Shown here: in pieces, positions 1 to 12,659 of the stretch
Layout: every line of letters begins with the position of its first letter
How positions within the stretch are numbered: position 1 is the first letter of the stretch
Source of the DNA: Kingdonia uniflora
Lineage: Eukaryota > Streptophyta > Magnoliopsida > Ranunculales > Circaeasteraceae
DNA: 64,000 bases
Direction of reading: 5' to 3'
NCBI GenBank assembly: GCA_014058105.1
Contig: JACGCM010002752.1
Location: 1-64,000 of the forward strand
Program-made: the position numbers and the translations under genes
The notes under the pieces: generated by a model
What the model saw: the letters and a program-made list of their open reading frames with translations, nothing else
Told to the model about the DNA's origin: nothing
Databases searched by the model: none

Positions 1-770
1 CACTATGCTTTACTTTCATAGACAACACAAAAATTACCATCATTCATTCATTCTTGAGAATTCCCATTTCATGTTCATGTGTTTCTGCAAGAAAATCTAG
101 AATATAATGTTTCCTAAAGAAATGTGTGTGAGATTGTCCAATCCAATTTGAGACCACTTGACAACATTTATGTAAATTATTACATTTAGTATTTACATCA
201 TCCTGCAATCTAAAGATTCTAACTCAAATATGCGACGTATTTTCACCAAAAAAAACCCCATTAACAGATCAATTCATTCTGTTTTATATAAGCCTATATG
301 CGATGTATGAAAGGGAATACCATCATATTATAGAAAAGCGTCTTATAGAAAGCAAAATAAACTAAATCATAACTATCCTTACCAGTTTCAAATATTCATA
401 TTCTAATGGTTTTACTCTCTTACCATATTATTTGCAATGTGCTGTTTAAATTAGCCTCTTAATCTGATCAAGAAAGACACCAGCTTTGCTTTCCTTTTCT
501 CTGGTGCGTCATGCTGATTGAAAAATTTACAATCACTGACCAAACAACATGCCTGAATCTAAATAATCAGCTCTCGATTTCCATTCCACCAAACTTTGAT
601 ATTCTATTTGAAGTACCATAGACATGATCTAGAGATATCTTTCAAAATTTTCAGCCCTCGAGTAAATTCATATACAATGCACTTGATTTGAACATTAAAA
701 AAACACGCAATCATATAAAACTATCATTAGATCTACATGCACATGGTAAGCATGTTCACAAAAAACTCAC
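1..770. other. No gene recognised; probable intron of the kinase gene
   Basis: This AT-rich stretch lies downstream (minus strand) of a clear splice donor that ends the kinase exon at about 771. I looked for the next kinase exon, which in this family starts with a Gly-Gln-Ala-Glu-Lys-Glu-Phe segment, and did not find it. The stretch is therefore either intron or sequence beyond a truncation. Confidence 0.4.
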
Positions 771-1263
771 TTCTTGTCTAAAAGGCTCTTCACAGCGACA
801 ACAGAACAATCAGGCAAAACCGCTCTATAACAACCCCATATCCTCCTTCTCCATCACATTCTTCTCACAAAACCCGTTCGTCGCAATCTCCAGCTCCCTC
901 AACATATACCATCGTCCCACCCGATATTCGCAACCTCGCTCGAAAGACTTGAAACATAGACGCAGACGGCGACAACGCCCTGACTACTACTCCCCACCAA
1001 CAACAACAAACCATATCTCCCTCATTTCCACCTCCAATTGGAGTTCCCCCTCCCTCATCTTTCACCCGCTCTCCGATACCCGGGACCTGTTTGGATCTTG
1101 GCGACATAACCAGCACATCTATCATACAACAATGCAGAGTGAATGAAGCGAAGTCTACGTATGCGAGCACAGAGACAAACAAGGAGCAACAATGCAGCAA
1201 CAAAAAAGACAACACCGACGACTGTGTAGATGTTGAGACCCCGGAAGTTTTGTTGTTGGCCAT
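771..1263 (-). pseudogene. Receptor-like serine/threonine kinase, first exon, frame-disrupted
   Basis: Reading the minus strand, an ATG at 1263 follows a typical plant leader. It opens a short N-terminus with a Leu-rich membrane segment, then basic residues. Further on come WYMLRELEIATNGF (about 911-870), EGGYGVV (about 850-832, the Gly-rich ATP loop) and YRAVLPDCSVVAVKSLLDKK (829-771, with VAVK holding the ATP-binding lysine). This is the juxtamembrane region and kinase N-lobe of the At1g01540/At4g01330/At4g34500 group of membrane receptor-like kinases. The pieces lie in different frames: against the family, single bases are missing at the GWGRWY, NVIGEGG and GVVYR positions, each inside a homopolymer. 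The exon ends at a donor (AA followed by GTGAGT) at the position expected for the family. No later exons are visible. It is a pseudogene, or a functional exon with consensus-base errors. Confidence 0.75.
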
Positions 1264-2461
1264 TGTTGGTGAGAGAGAAACCCTAGAAATCTCTCATATG
1301 TGTTTTCTTTTAGTAGCCGTTTGAGAGAATTAAATTAGTGTTTCGTTTCGAAAGTGGAGATTTTCAGTTATATTTACAGATGTGCCACTATTATCACTAT
1401 TATGGTGTTTTATTTGTCACCAATGCTTCACCAACAGATACAGTGAAAACTCCGTCTCCATAAACAAGTTGGATAGGTCAGATAGGCACCTAACAGATTT
1501 AATGAAATTTATCTGTGTGCCCATATGCTTTGTATACTTCAAAATGAATCAGGGTCCAAATATAAAATAAGTTATCCATATTTTTGGGGGTACTTTGTTG
1601 CAAAATTCACAAGCTTTAGGTACATGAAATTTTAAATTTATGATTGAGCTCTTGGATTATAGACAACCCTACATATAGCAAATATATGGAGGTTGGTGTC
1701 AAGTCCATGTCTGTTGTCCCTAAATTAGGGACATGGTCGCTTAAAATTAATAAAAACTTAATCATTCCAAACAATGTTATATACTCGACCGTAACCTCCT
1801 ACCTAATAAGATGTGCCAAACGTATTTCATTGAGTAGTAGAACAAAACTAATCCAAGATTTTGAAAAGATATTCAAACCAAACCCAAGCCCAAAGTAAAC
1901 CGAATTTCGTCTCTACCGCTTAACCTATACCCGATCAATTTCCCCATTACTTAACGATTCACTGGGTCGATTTTTGAAATTATGGTAGACCAAACCGGTG
2001 GTGATTTTGTCACATTCTGTCATTTGTTTGTCTGTGTGTCATCTTTTCATCATGAGTCCAAGTTTTAGAATTTCTAAAACTTGAAGATTTAAGAAGGCAA
2101 ATTAGTTTTATACCTACATAATGCCCACGAATTGATCTAACCCCTATTGATTGTCCTTTTTATTTTTAGACCTTAAAATTCACCAATTCTTTAAACAATA
2201 TCAAATTTACCCTTTATCTCTTCCCCCAACACTCTCAAAACCACTCATTCGCATCCGAATACAATTAAAAGGTGGGTTTATTGTTGATAAGGAGACAAAT
2301 AAATTATTGTATAATATTATAACTAAAATTTATTGTAAGTGTAATTCTATAGTGAGAAAAAAGTTTTTTGGGAGAGGTTAGTGATAGTTCATTTTAGTTC
2401 AGAGATTGGATTAATGAATTTAATAATTCTAAAGTTGAATTTTTGCAGGCAGGTATAATAG
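1264..2461. other. Intergenic sequence upstream of the kinase exon; nothing recognised
   Basis: This AT-rich DNA has only short chance ORFs with no family resemblance. It should hold the promoter of the minus-strand kinase exon close to 1264-1400, where a CCCTAGAAATCTCTC leader-like tract occurs. The stretch from about 1600 to 2450 shows no coding or repeat structure I can support. Confidence 0.5.
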
Positions 2462-3183
2462 CCTAATTCGGGGATTCAGACTTAGTTTTTACACCATATG
2501 TATTTAGGACAATCAAGAACAACAAGTAATAGCTAACAAGATAATTTAGCGTGAAAACCTTTGAATATGTTAAAAACCACGACCTCTCTTGAGGATTTTG
2601 AGAAAGAGAAGATGATCTTATTGAGAGTGCTAGTTATTACAATGACTGTTCTGAGTATTCTGTTGAGTGCTAGAGTAAAGATTCTTCGTCCCTCATCTCG
2701 AATTCTCTGGTCATATTATAGATCTTATAATATGAGTGTTTGATGACATTAAGATTCTTAATGATGAACGTTACAAATATATGTTTGATTTTCTCTGACC
2801 AGATTGTGTAACGTTCTGATCCTTGTTGCTGCATAACGGCTTTATGGATGACTGTACATTTGCTTAACTCGAACTGTTGATGTAGAAGTTAAAAGTGATG
2901 ACTCGAACTTATGGATACTGAATATGTCTTTAATAGTGTTTTATGTATGTTGATGAGTTCGAGGATGAAGTATGAGTCCGAGATGCGAAATAAGCTTATT
3001 ACAAGACGGCGTTGATGAACATCATGGGCGAGGGGTGTTCGTTGAGAAACTCGTGCTGCAACTATTTCCTGATATTGTTGTCTTGATTCTGATTGTACTA
3101 CGTACTCTGTTGATGAGGTCAAAAGTTTGCTTATTGGTCTAAGATGAAGCATGAGTTCGAGATGCAGAATAAGCCACTACAAC
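2462..3183 (-). repeat. 3' LTR of Tat-like element B
   Basis: On the minus strand this LTR begins TGTAGTGGCTTATTC directly after a polypurine tract. Its start resembles that of the 5' LTR of element A (TGTAGTAGCCTACTT). Its U5 part also aligns with A: both carry a CTAGAGGTCGT-like block, a TTCA..CACGC block and then GTTAG. A TATA-like stretch lies near 2707-2735. Two related internal blocks (CTTATT.CGCATCTCG and a diverged copy) occur at about 2955-3000 and 3140-3180. The left boundary is placed by alignment to A only and may be off by tens of bases, because the terminal CTACA is not preserved. Confidence 0.6.
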
Positions 3184-3184
3184 T

Positions 3185-3200
3185 GCCCCCTCTCAGCCAA
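3185..3200 (-). other. Polypurine tract of element B
   Basis: On the minus strand, GGCTGAGAGGGGGCAG sits immediately before the LTR start TTGTAGTGG. A purine run at this point is where plus-strand DNA synthesis of an LTR retrotransposon is primed. It fixes the element's orientation: gag-pol on the minus strand, 3' end to the left. Confidence 0.6.
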
Positions 3201-3509
3201 CAATATGAGAAATATTGTGGGCGAGTATTGTTGGTTGAGAAGTGTCATTAATGTTGTAGTTAATCTGGGAATCATTTCTAATGCATATTCATGAATATGT
3301 ATTTGTGGTTTTTGGTTTTTCAAGAATCCTTCTAGTCAATGTTGTTATATGGGGAATCTTTCTGACGTTGGGAATTTGAAAAGTCGGCTTAAATGCTTAT
3401 CATAGTATAAATGACACTCTGAGTCGTGTATGAAGAACCAAGTCTTGGTCTCTAAACTATTTCTTCTCTGTGTTTGTTTTTGTACTTGAAATCTTTTACT
3501 GTTGAGAGA

Positions 3510-6460
3510 ATGGTGACTACAAGGAATCAGGTTCGAGAGTCTAGGATTCGTAAGAAGATGATAGAACTGCGTATCAGGTATTTTGGATACCAACCGTTGC
3601 ATCTACCAATGCCAATTCTGTGTCTCCACCTATCTCATATTCATATAAGAAGTGAGGAGGTGAGGGATGACCATTATCAGATAGTACGTTTCCACTATTT
3701 GTTGACATCTAAGGTAGATCACCGAAATGGGCTTTGATTGCTGGCGGAAGAGGCTGTGACAACTGAAGATGAAGCGGCAGGAATTCATCTGAGGGAGTCT
3801 CGTCGGTGCCCTGCTAATGAGTGGGTCTTGTTGAAGAAATAAGACCTTCCGTCTGTCTCTAGCATGCGGGGAGGTGGGGGCTATGGTGGAAGAGGTGGTA
3901 TTGTTGGAGGTTTTTCTTCCAGGGACCATAGATATTGGCCCTTAAGAAGATCTTTCACATGTGATTTCCAATTCTACTGTTTCTTGTGCCTTGCACAGCA
4001 TGGGATCAGAGTTTGGAAGTTGGTTCAATTTTTCATCTTCTTCCTTGTTGACTTCTGATAGGTATTTCGAACTGTTATTTGATGTAACTTGGAAAGTAAT
4101 TTGTATATTGTCTGGAGTGATAGTGTATCTGTAAAGTAATCTGTAAGAAAATTTTCGAACTAATGAAATGTCTTCGTTTTGGTATCTGGATTCTTTGTAT
4201 CGAACTTGTTTGTGCAGTTTTTTGTTGTAAAATAAGAGTCTGTAAACAGGTGTTAGTTTAACATGGGGTATGATGAGGAAAATCGAGCTACAAGGATTTC
4301 AGTGTGTATGGTAGTAAATGGTAGTGATAGGTGAGGTTTGAAAAATTAGAGGAGTTCAAAAATGTGATGATAGGAAATAGATAGTTTCTGTAGATGACTG
4401 GGTTGTTAAAAATTATATGGTTTTTCTGCGATCTATGTCTTCGAACTGGATGAAAGATTGTCTTAAACTGTGGATAAATTGATAAGGGTCAGTAGGTGCC
4501 ACTACTGGACTTGCTTGACTTTGTATGTTGCCATCTGTATATTTGCTCGTATAAAATAGAGAGATATTTCAAAATATGGAAAGAATGACTGTCACAATAT
4601 ATTGGATTTTTTGTTGATTTCTGCTATCCCAAAAAAATTTCTTAGAAAATATACCCTTCAGCAAAATCTGTGGGGTGATCTGGATTTGCAAAGTCTGCCT
4701 GGTGACTACATAAAGTGGGATTCTTGGCTGATATGTCTTGTATCTTATGTAGGATTAATTTTCTGTGGAGGTAGTGCGAGTAACCATGGTGAAGACGCGT
4801 GCTCAGCGTGTTCATCAGGCAGCAGATGGTCGGTTCCATATCAAGGTTGCTGAACTTCGGGAACGGTATTTTCGTCAACTGCCTTATGATGATCGGACTA
4901 GATTATGAAGGTAAGCGTACAGAGTATGATCACTTTTCCTGGTGGGATGTGTTTTGTAGGTCGCTGCTGAGTGCCATGGTGTGGGAACTAACTGTTCGAC
5001 AGCTCGTGCGTGATAAGATTGTTGAAGATGATGCAAGGGCAGCAAGAGGAGAGATAATTTTGTGTGGGGAGGCGAACATCGAGGCTGCTTTAGATGTAAC
5101 TAGGAAGCTTCGTAAGCTCGAAGTATAAGAACTCATAATAAGTAATCTGTTTTTAGTATTCTGTGTTAGTACCCCAATAAATGTAAGATGAGGCATAATT
5201 GATGTATCGATCTGATTGAATAAGAATAAAGTATTCTATTTTACTGTTTGTGTACAAATATTGTGGATGACAGCTGTAGGATTTTAACAACTATTTGGAT
5301 ATCTTTGAATTTTGAATATTGAACTATTTTAGGAATGTTGTACAATCTTGGTCGAGTATAAAAGTAAGATGATTGGTCGTTTGTACTGCATTGAGAAAGA
5401 GGTGCATTTTTTTAATGGCAGACAATAAAGACAGATGTGATGATAGTAGACGTTATCACAGAAGTCATGATGATGCTTTGAACCAAAAAGATGTACCAGT
5501 AGAGACAGTAGGGATGGCTGACGCGTGTCAGAAGGAGCCGTCATTTCGAAAACTGAGAGAGTGTATAAAAACTGGTATCTTTCTTCCTCATAAATTATCA
5601 ACAATTGTAGAGAGAGAGAAAAAAAGTGGTACAAATCTTGTTTCCAAAGAGAAGAAATGTTTGAGTTCTGAGTTTGATCTAAGAAGGAAAGGTTTATCGG
5701 GTGATATAAGACCTCTGGAAAAGTGATGGGAGCGGTCATTCTCGGGAAGACAGTTGGGTAAAGTGGAAGATTATTGCTCTTCAAGTACAAGTTGGTGACA
5801 TACGTATCTGTTTGTTTGATTTGTTGTTACTAGTAATCTGAATGAAATTGTATGTGTATCCTTTTGGGTTGATGGGTATAAAAGTTTAATAATGTAGGGA
5901 GATAAGATCTTTGAATGTGTGATGATAGAGTGTTGTAGTGTATAAGTTTTGGTATATGAATAGACTGTAGCGGTAGAAAATGCTTGCTTGAAGAAGGAGA
6001 GGGAAAATTAAAATGATTGATTTTTATTTTTTGTTTTGGGAAATTGTAAAGTAGACGTGTTGACTGGGTAGAAGGTGGGGTTGTTTTTACTATATGTAGA
6101 GTATAGATAATGATAAAATATTTTATGTATCTGTAGGTCTAGTATGCGTTCTAAGCCTGGTATTCCCAAGAGTAGATTTGTAGTATCTTCAAGTTTAGAG
6201 AAAACATCGTCATCGGGAGGGAGGACGAGTGTAATGCCATGAAGAAACTTAAACAGTGTAGAGATGACTGTAGAGGTTGGGGAAACAGTAAAATTGAGAC
6301 AATGATAGATAAAGAGGATAAAAAAGAGAAAGATAAACTATTTGCCATATACCCCCAAGGGAAATGACTGTAGAGGTTGGGGAAACCAGTAAAATTGAGA
6401 TAGTGATAGATAAGAGGATTGAAAAGAGAAAGATAAACTATTTGTTATATACTCCGAGGA
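3510..6460 (+). pseudogene. Antisense-ORF remnants of element B, upstream part
   Basis: Several short plus-strand reading frames with similar starts lie here, with no intact gene. One begins at 3510 (MVTTRNQVRESRIRKKM) and another at 4786 (MVKTRAQRVHQAADGRF). Both continue with a related RIRYFGYQP / RERYFRQLP segment, so one may be a duplicate of the other. A third open stretch at about 5417-5726 is rich in Lys, Arg, Glu and Asp. They lie between the 3' LTR and the clearer antisense ORF at 7.76-12 kb, on the strand opposite gag-pol, so I take them as decayed N-terminal exons or duplicates of that ORF. No catalytic motif is visible, and function is unknown. GT and AG splice-like borders occur, but no exon chain can be assembled with certainty. 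Confidence 0.35.
6264..6460. repeat. Two-copy tandem duplication, about 100 bp
   Basis: ATGACTGTAGAGGTTGGGGA begins at 6264 and again at 6364. Both copies continue through AAAATTGAGA, GATAGATAA and AAAGATAAACTATTTG, with small differences. The period is about 100 bp. Confidence 0.85.
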
Positions 6461-6799
6461 GTAGATATATGAAAATAATTTTGAAATACAAAAAGAAATT
6501 ATAGAGAGAATAGGGGAGTTATCTATTGGGCCAGGGTCACTGATTTAGGGACCATGTCCCAGGAAAAGGGGAGGAGGCGGTATACTACCAAGTCCCTTGT
6601 TTGGAGAAGTGGAAAAGGGAAAGAAAGATTAGTGAGGATGTTAATCTCTCGTATTATAATAGCCTCGGGCTATCATTTTTATTTTTTATTAGGAAAGTAG
6701 ATTTTGCACAAGCTGTTCCCTGGGGTTGAAAACAATTAGTATCATGGTGAGGAGGAAATAATTAATGGATCTAAGAATACGTCGAGCCAGATTATCAGG

Positions 6800-7755
6800 T
6801 AAGAAGATTACTTCCAAATTTCATCCATTCTTTCTACTTGCAAAGAATTAGTTGTATTGAATTGTAGTTCTTACTACTTGGTTTCTTTCTATTTATACGG
6901 TAATACAATAAAAACATCAAAATTACAAAAAACTGAAGGAAAAAAAAAATCTCTGAAGACCGTATTGAATAGGAAGCCATCAGCTAATATATTCTCATGA
7001 TAGGTGAACACGTAAGCAAGAAACTTACACACAGCCTAACCTCTGTGCTACAAGCTGTAATGGTGATGTTGCAACATGATTAAGAGTTAAGACTAAACCG
7101 GCAAATTTACAATTTGCTACGGAAGAACCATCTTTAATGATCTTTACTCTATCTGACTGCATTGTAGCCGAAAGAATCTATACAAAAGGAAAGAAAGAAA
7201 ATGTATACAATGATTGTCTCCATTCTCTCCAATCTTTGGCCGACGTAGCTCCCCTCAATCTCTAAAAGCAAAGGAACATAAGAAATGAGTCAAAGGTTTC
7301 AGAAAATGCATGCATGAAATTAACTATTGCATGGACAAAATATAATCATTGTTCGTGCATATAATCATCAAGCTCACACAACGGCCATCTTTGGTTTCCC
7401 GTAAATAAGCATGAACCTTGGTTATGTAGGGTGCTTAATATGGCTTCAAAAACACAAAGGAACGGATATAATATCAATCCACGGAAAAGCTTCCATAAGC
7501 AATGTGGGGAAAAACCACCATGAGAGGTAATGTTTTTGGACTTTACCTGAGCAAAAGTGAAACACATACGAAACACCTAAGAAGAGTCTAACTGAAAATA
7601 TTAACCCATGGAAAATTCCAACTTAGGAATAATTCGTGAAGTCACATTATTCCGTCCATATGAAGTAGGGTGTGCAGTCAAGTTCAACTAAGAAAGTTAC
7701 GGGTGCTTTGTTTTCATAGTGTTGAGTGATGGGTTTTTATGTTATTTGAATCAGG
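6800..7755. other. Unassigned stretch with one coding-like island on the minus strand
   Basis: Most of this segment reads as non-coding AT-rich sequence. On the minus strand, about 7165-7040, an open stretch of some 45 codons looks protein-like (KIIKDGSSVANCKFAGLVL, then LNHVATSPLQLVAQR). I do not recognise the family. The segment separates two blocks of antisense ORF and may be a later insertion into element B. Confidence 0.35.
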
Positions 7756-7757
7756 TC

Positions 7758-10700
7758 GTGTATGGCCTTAAGATTCCTCTAACCTTCTTTCAAAAAGGGG
7801 TCATGAATGTATTAGTGTTGCCCTGCCCAGCTGAATGGGAATGTATATGAGATGATAAGGGTATGTGAGGCATTGAATGAGAAATGGAGAAAGGAAGGGA
7901 CTGCCAAGCAGTTCAAAGCCAATGATGTGCTAAATTTTATAAATAGAAATATGTCAAAGGTCGAAGTAGTGGGTACCTGTATAGTGATTCGTCGAGGCCT
8001 AAATTTATTGATTTTGAATATACGGGCAGACCATGGAATGATCACCTTGTATGGGTAAGGGGTAACTGCATGCAGGTTCCAGATGAAGCAGCGCTCGTTC
8101 TGAACCATAAATATTATAACCCGAGTAAGTAACGTTGATCAATCTTTGACTAACCAATATCCTATCTTTGAACTGTGAATTAATGTTATGCTCCCTCTCT
8201 TTTTTTAGAACCCAATCCTTCATCAGCGCCTGACACAACCAGCCTGTTTGACTGTGTTGCGCGAGATCAGGATGAATTAAAGCAGGTACTTAGTGAGTTG
8301 GGTATTCATCAGGATAAGAGGGTAGATTATGTAGTACCCAAAGTTCAGCGAGCTCACGAGAATCGAACTATGGCTGAAGGGAAAGCTAGCCTGATTATGG
8401 ATTATGTTCTTAGTATTCTACATCCTGCCCCTGAAAATATGAAACAGACTACTCGGAGGTCGAGAAAGTCAGCTCTACAGAGTATGTCTGCGATTGTGGT
8501 GGTGACTACAGAGCAAGAGATCGCAAAACCTATTTCTGAAGATTAGGAGGAAAGACAGGAAGTGATTATGGTTACTCCTGCAGAGGCTGAGAAAAATGTA
8601 CTGAAGATGAAGCAACATGATGACGAGGGTAGCTCTCGTACTAATCCTCATGATGTGACCAAGATAAAGGAGCTGGAGCAAAAGTACTGCCTGATGGCGG
8701 GGACCGATCCAAAGCATCTCAATGCAGAGTATCAAGAACACTCTTTCGATGTATGTATTTGAAATGCTTAACTATCTTGTATTCGAACTAAGAGCTATTG
8801 TTCTGAACTTGTAATGTATTTTATCATTATAGTGGTAGTTCTCCGTGCTGATGAAGGGGGTAACGAAGTGTCTTGATAAGAGGAGCCAGGAATTCAGGGA
8901 TCTTACTCTGAAGTTTGATACCCAATCGGCTCATATGAAGGAGCTCAAAGTTGAGCTCGAGCTAGCAAAAGAGAAGAGAGCTAAAGATGCCAAGGTTGCT
9001 GCGGAGTTTGTAGAAAAGTATAGATTGCTGGCTGAGCATGACGATGTTATGTCAGAATCAGTCAAGGCACTGAAAGTGGAAAAAGATCACTTTGTCCAAT
9101 TTTACTATAATTTTGGATTGACTAAAGCTGACGTGGAGCTAGGCCGAACTGGCAGGTATGAGGACATAGTCCTTCCTTTAGAGGTGGCGGGCGAAGTGAC
9201 GGCTGATGTGGTTGCTTCTCCTGAGAAAACGTTAGACTTTCTATCAAAAAGTATTGAGCCAGTCCAATCGACTGAAAAAATATTAGATTCTCTGTCGGAA
9301 CCTACTGATTCAGTCCATCCTGTTGGGAAAATGTTAGATCCTCCATCTGAGGTAGGAATCAGCAAAAATCTCTAAACATTCTATAAAATTCTATTTTTGA
9401 CTTTATACAGTTCGCTTGATTTAGATGTGAATGTACTTTGTATTATTTTAAAATGCTTAAGTTTGATTAATGTTTTGAAATATGCTCCTCTTGAATGTTT
9501 GTATGATAACAAGATATTTGTAATCTGTATAGGAGATAGAGCGATTGAGAAAAATTAATTCTGAACTGGAGAGAACGTTGAGTAGAGCGAGGGATTCTGT
9601 GGCTCGTATTCAACAGGTACTTAATAAAACTAAATATATGGGAAGGCAATTTAAATTTAATTCTGATAAAACATTTAAGGAGTTATATGACCTCTAGTGT
9701 AGATATGTTAAGATAAAAATAGAAAGGGATGAGGTGTTAAGACAGGAATAGGAAAGGGGGGTATTAGTTTGAAAGCCAAAAGAATTGACCTATTTTAATG
9801 ACCCGAGTGATAGAGCTAGGTGCAAAAGTATACTTATAGCTCTGACATTGTATTTCGAGGTCAAAGTAAATAGTGAATGGGGTTTAAAAAAACCTTATGT
9901 AGAACTTTTGAAGTAAAGAGGTGTAGTACCTGACCCAACTCGAGCTGGTGTGTCTGTTATATGGGGAAATATATAGCCTTTATCTGATGTGTTTGGCTTT
10001 ATGTAGAATCGAAGGGCCATGAGACTTGTATTTTTTGGGATAAGAAAAAAGCAAATAGGGGTTCAACAACGATTAGAGGGTGAGTTAAAGGAGTTGCAGG
10101 ATGTGGTATCGCAACATGTTGAGCAAAAAATGTCTTTAGCGACGCGATTATCAAAAGAATTAACTATTCGAATGAAGTTAGAAGCTGATGTGAGGTCGTT
10201 AGGTGTATTACAAAAAAAATGTACAGGCGGCTACACATGGCGCATATGCAATTGAATGAGTATCTATATCCGTCGTGAGTAAAAGTCACAGCTCAAACAG
10301 AGTATGAGCGTCATATAGCAAGTGTCATTGATTTTTATGGGGGGAGGGGAACTGGCGAGGGTTGAGAACAAATTTAGGAAGTTCGTAACGGAATGTGGGA
10401 AGGATTTTGATGTTGAGAATGCCAAGGCTGAAAATATGTGGTTTTCAAAAGATGAAGAGGAAATTGTTGGTGAAAAACCCAATTCGAGATCGAGGGAATT
10501 GCCACCAGAAGAGGAAGAATAGGAGGTCAAGAGTTTGATACCCCGATCGCGGCAAAAATAACACCAGCAGGAGGTGGTGACTTTTACAGCTCCTATAGAT
10601 GTGCAAGTAACGAATATAAAGAGTTCGATAGATAAATGATAGTCCTCTCATATCTCGATGAAGCGAAAATAGGGTATTCTAGTTTTTTACCGGCCCTGCA

Positions 10701-12030
10701 TATTTGTTAGATCTTTGTATACTACTTTTTGATGATAAATGAAATTTGCTCTCTATGATGATAAATAGAATGGTGTATCGATATTACTCAGATAGCATGT
10801 TCTTGATTAATCTTGTTAACTGTGATATGTAATCTATTTGCATGAGTAAACTATTATGGATGTTAACTATCATAACAAGGAGAACTGGTAGCTGCCCAGA
10901 GTCAATATGACGCGTTGTGTGCTCGAAACGAATAATTAAATGCTGAGGTAGGGGGCACTAAAGAGTGCTACTGACTTAAAAGAAAAAGTGAAGGTGGAGA
11001 TTTTAAAAGAACAAAGTACAATAATCCGTGTGACTGAGAAACTGCGAGAGAAAGAGGCTAAACTAGCCATTGAACTGAGAAAGATAGAGGAATTAAAAGA
11101 AGTACTAAGGAAAAAGAGTGTTGAGGCTGTAGGTACCTCTGAACAAGCTAGCCAACAAGGGGTTGAATTGATATTCGCTCGAACTCAAGTTACAAAACTG
11201 TTGGCAGCATTAGAGGAGGAAGGAAATAATGTGAAAGATTTACAATTTCAATTAAATATGCTTGAGACGAAGATAGTTAATACGCGAGCTCGTGCTCACA
11301 ATTATGAAGTATTGTAGTTAGTTGTTAATGCTATGATAATAAAGATGGAAGAGGCCCACAATCAACATAATGAAAACATAAACAAGGCTTGAAGCAAGGT
11401 ATATACGTTAGAGCATACCATTCAATCGCGGGAGTTAGATATCTTAGAGTATAAAGCTGAGAACACAAAATTGTGTGATGCGAATACCAAGTTGGAGGCG
11501 GATTTGTTTAAGCCTATAATAAGTCTTGACGATAGTACGGTGAATAGAAATTATCGTGAGACTGAAGTAGAGGGAGCAATGTCTATGGTTTGTCAAATGG
11601 ATGAATTCATGATAGTGTTGGAAGCTCAGAATGTTGTTACGCAAAATAAAAAAGGAATAGTTGAGAAATGTTGCGAAAGTTTGGAAGCTATGCTGAAGGA
11701 AGTTCAAGGTAAACTTGGTGAGTTTGTTTTTTCGAAAGGGGTAAAAATTGAGACAGGTGATGTATATGAGAGAGATATGACAACAATTATTTCATTCTTT
11801 GTAGTGGAGTTTAATAGATTAGAAGCATAAAGTAGAACTGTGTATGACGGGCTAGTTGCATAAGGTGTACAATACGAAATGAGGTTGGTTCGATCGGAGT
11901 ACTTAGATCCCATGGTGTCAAGAATTGAAGTTCTTAAAGAGAGTATGATTAGGGAAGGGAAATAAATTATTACTGGGAGAATGCCAGAGTATATGTGTGC
12001 TCGCTTGAATCGGTATGGAGAGAGTTCGAG
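7758..12030 (+). pseudogene. Antisense ORF of element B: Transposase_28-like domain plus coiled coils
   Basis: At about 7758-8115 (plus strand) a frame-shifted domain reads GLKIPLTFFQKGVMNVL, then RVCEALNEKWRKEG, DSSRPKFIDFEYTGRPWND and HLVWVRGNCMQVPDEA. This order (PL.P.F...VL, SRP, W.D..VWVRG) matches the putative gypsy-type transposon family Transposase_28 (PF04195). After a splice-like junction come long Lys/Glu-rich segments at 8298-8546, 8562-8762, 8845-9375, 10019-10255, 10988-11317 and 11471-11830, which read as coiled coil. A proline/serine repeat (SPEKTLDFLSKS, STEKILDSLSEP, VGKMLDPPSE) lies at about 9210-9350. The frame is open in pieces only, broken by stops and short gaps that look partly like introns. 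The ORF runs antisense to gag-pol and ends about 630 bp from the integrase end. Extra antisense ORFs of this class are known from Tat-lineage elements; their role is unknown. Confidence 0.6.
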
Positions 12031-12170
12031 CGATAGTGACTGATGATGTGAAAAATAGATATAAAACTATTAAAAAGTAGCGTGAATGATCTGTATGTAT
12101 GCATACTGACCTTTGTATGTACTAACTGTATTTTTGTCGTCTTGTTTGATGTTTAGTTATATGATAAGAG

Positions 12171-12420
12171 GGTAGTTTGGCCGAAGCAACAAATAATCTG
12201 TAATGTATAGAGAATCAGTTTGGCAGAAGCAACAAACGATCGGTAATGTATAGAAGATCATTTTTGCTGAAGCAACAAACGATCTGTAATGTATAGAGGA
12301 TCAGTTTGGCTGAAGTAACAAACGATCTATAATATATAGAGAATCAGTTTGGCTGAAGTAACAAACGATCTATAATGTATAAATGATCAGTTTAGCTAAA
12401 GCAACAAACGATTTGTAATC
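12171..12420. repeat. 43-bp tandem array in the 3' region of element B
   Basis: About 5.7 copies of a 43-bp unit (GTTTGGCTGAAGCAACAAAC, then GATCTGTAATGTATAGAGGATCA) lie between the end of the antisense ORF and the integrase end. Copies differ by a few bases each. Tandem arrays in this untranslated position are a known trait of Tat-lineage retrotransposons and can seed satellite DNA. Confidence 0.9.
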
Positions 12421-12659
12421 TGTATATAGAAGTACTTATTTGATATATTAGAAAAGTACTATAATGTAGGGCAATCAGACACAAGTATTTCATTGTGGTA
12501 TGATTGATGTACAAAGGATGATAGATAGAGTACTACATGAAATAGTAGAAAGTACTCAAATGTATGAGGATCAAACATAAGTATTTCATTGATGCAAGAT
12601 TGACATACAAGATGATAAATTTATTTATAAAAGTACACTGTGATAGAGTATTATCTTCA

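Noticed and set aside
1091..1324. Plus-strand ORF over the kinase exon
   Set aside because: It overlaps the kinase N-terminus on the opposite strand, and its sequence is not protein-like.
2466..2478. GATTC near the left LTR as the partner of the GATTC beside the right LTR
   Set aside because: The base order around the poorly defined left LTR edge does not place it exactly at a boundary; a 5-bp match is too weak alone.
12171..12420. CRISPR-like array
   Set aside because: The 43-bp units are contiguous without unique spacers, and the DNA is plant nuclear, so it is a tandem repeat.
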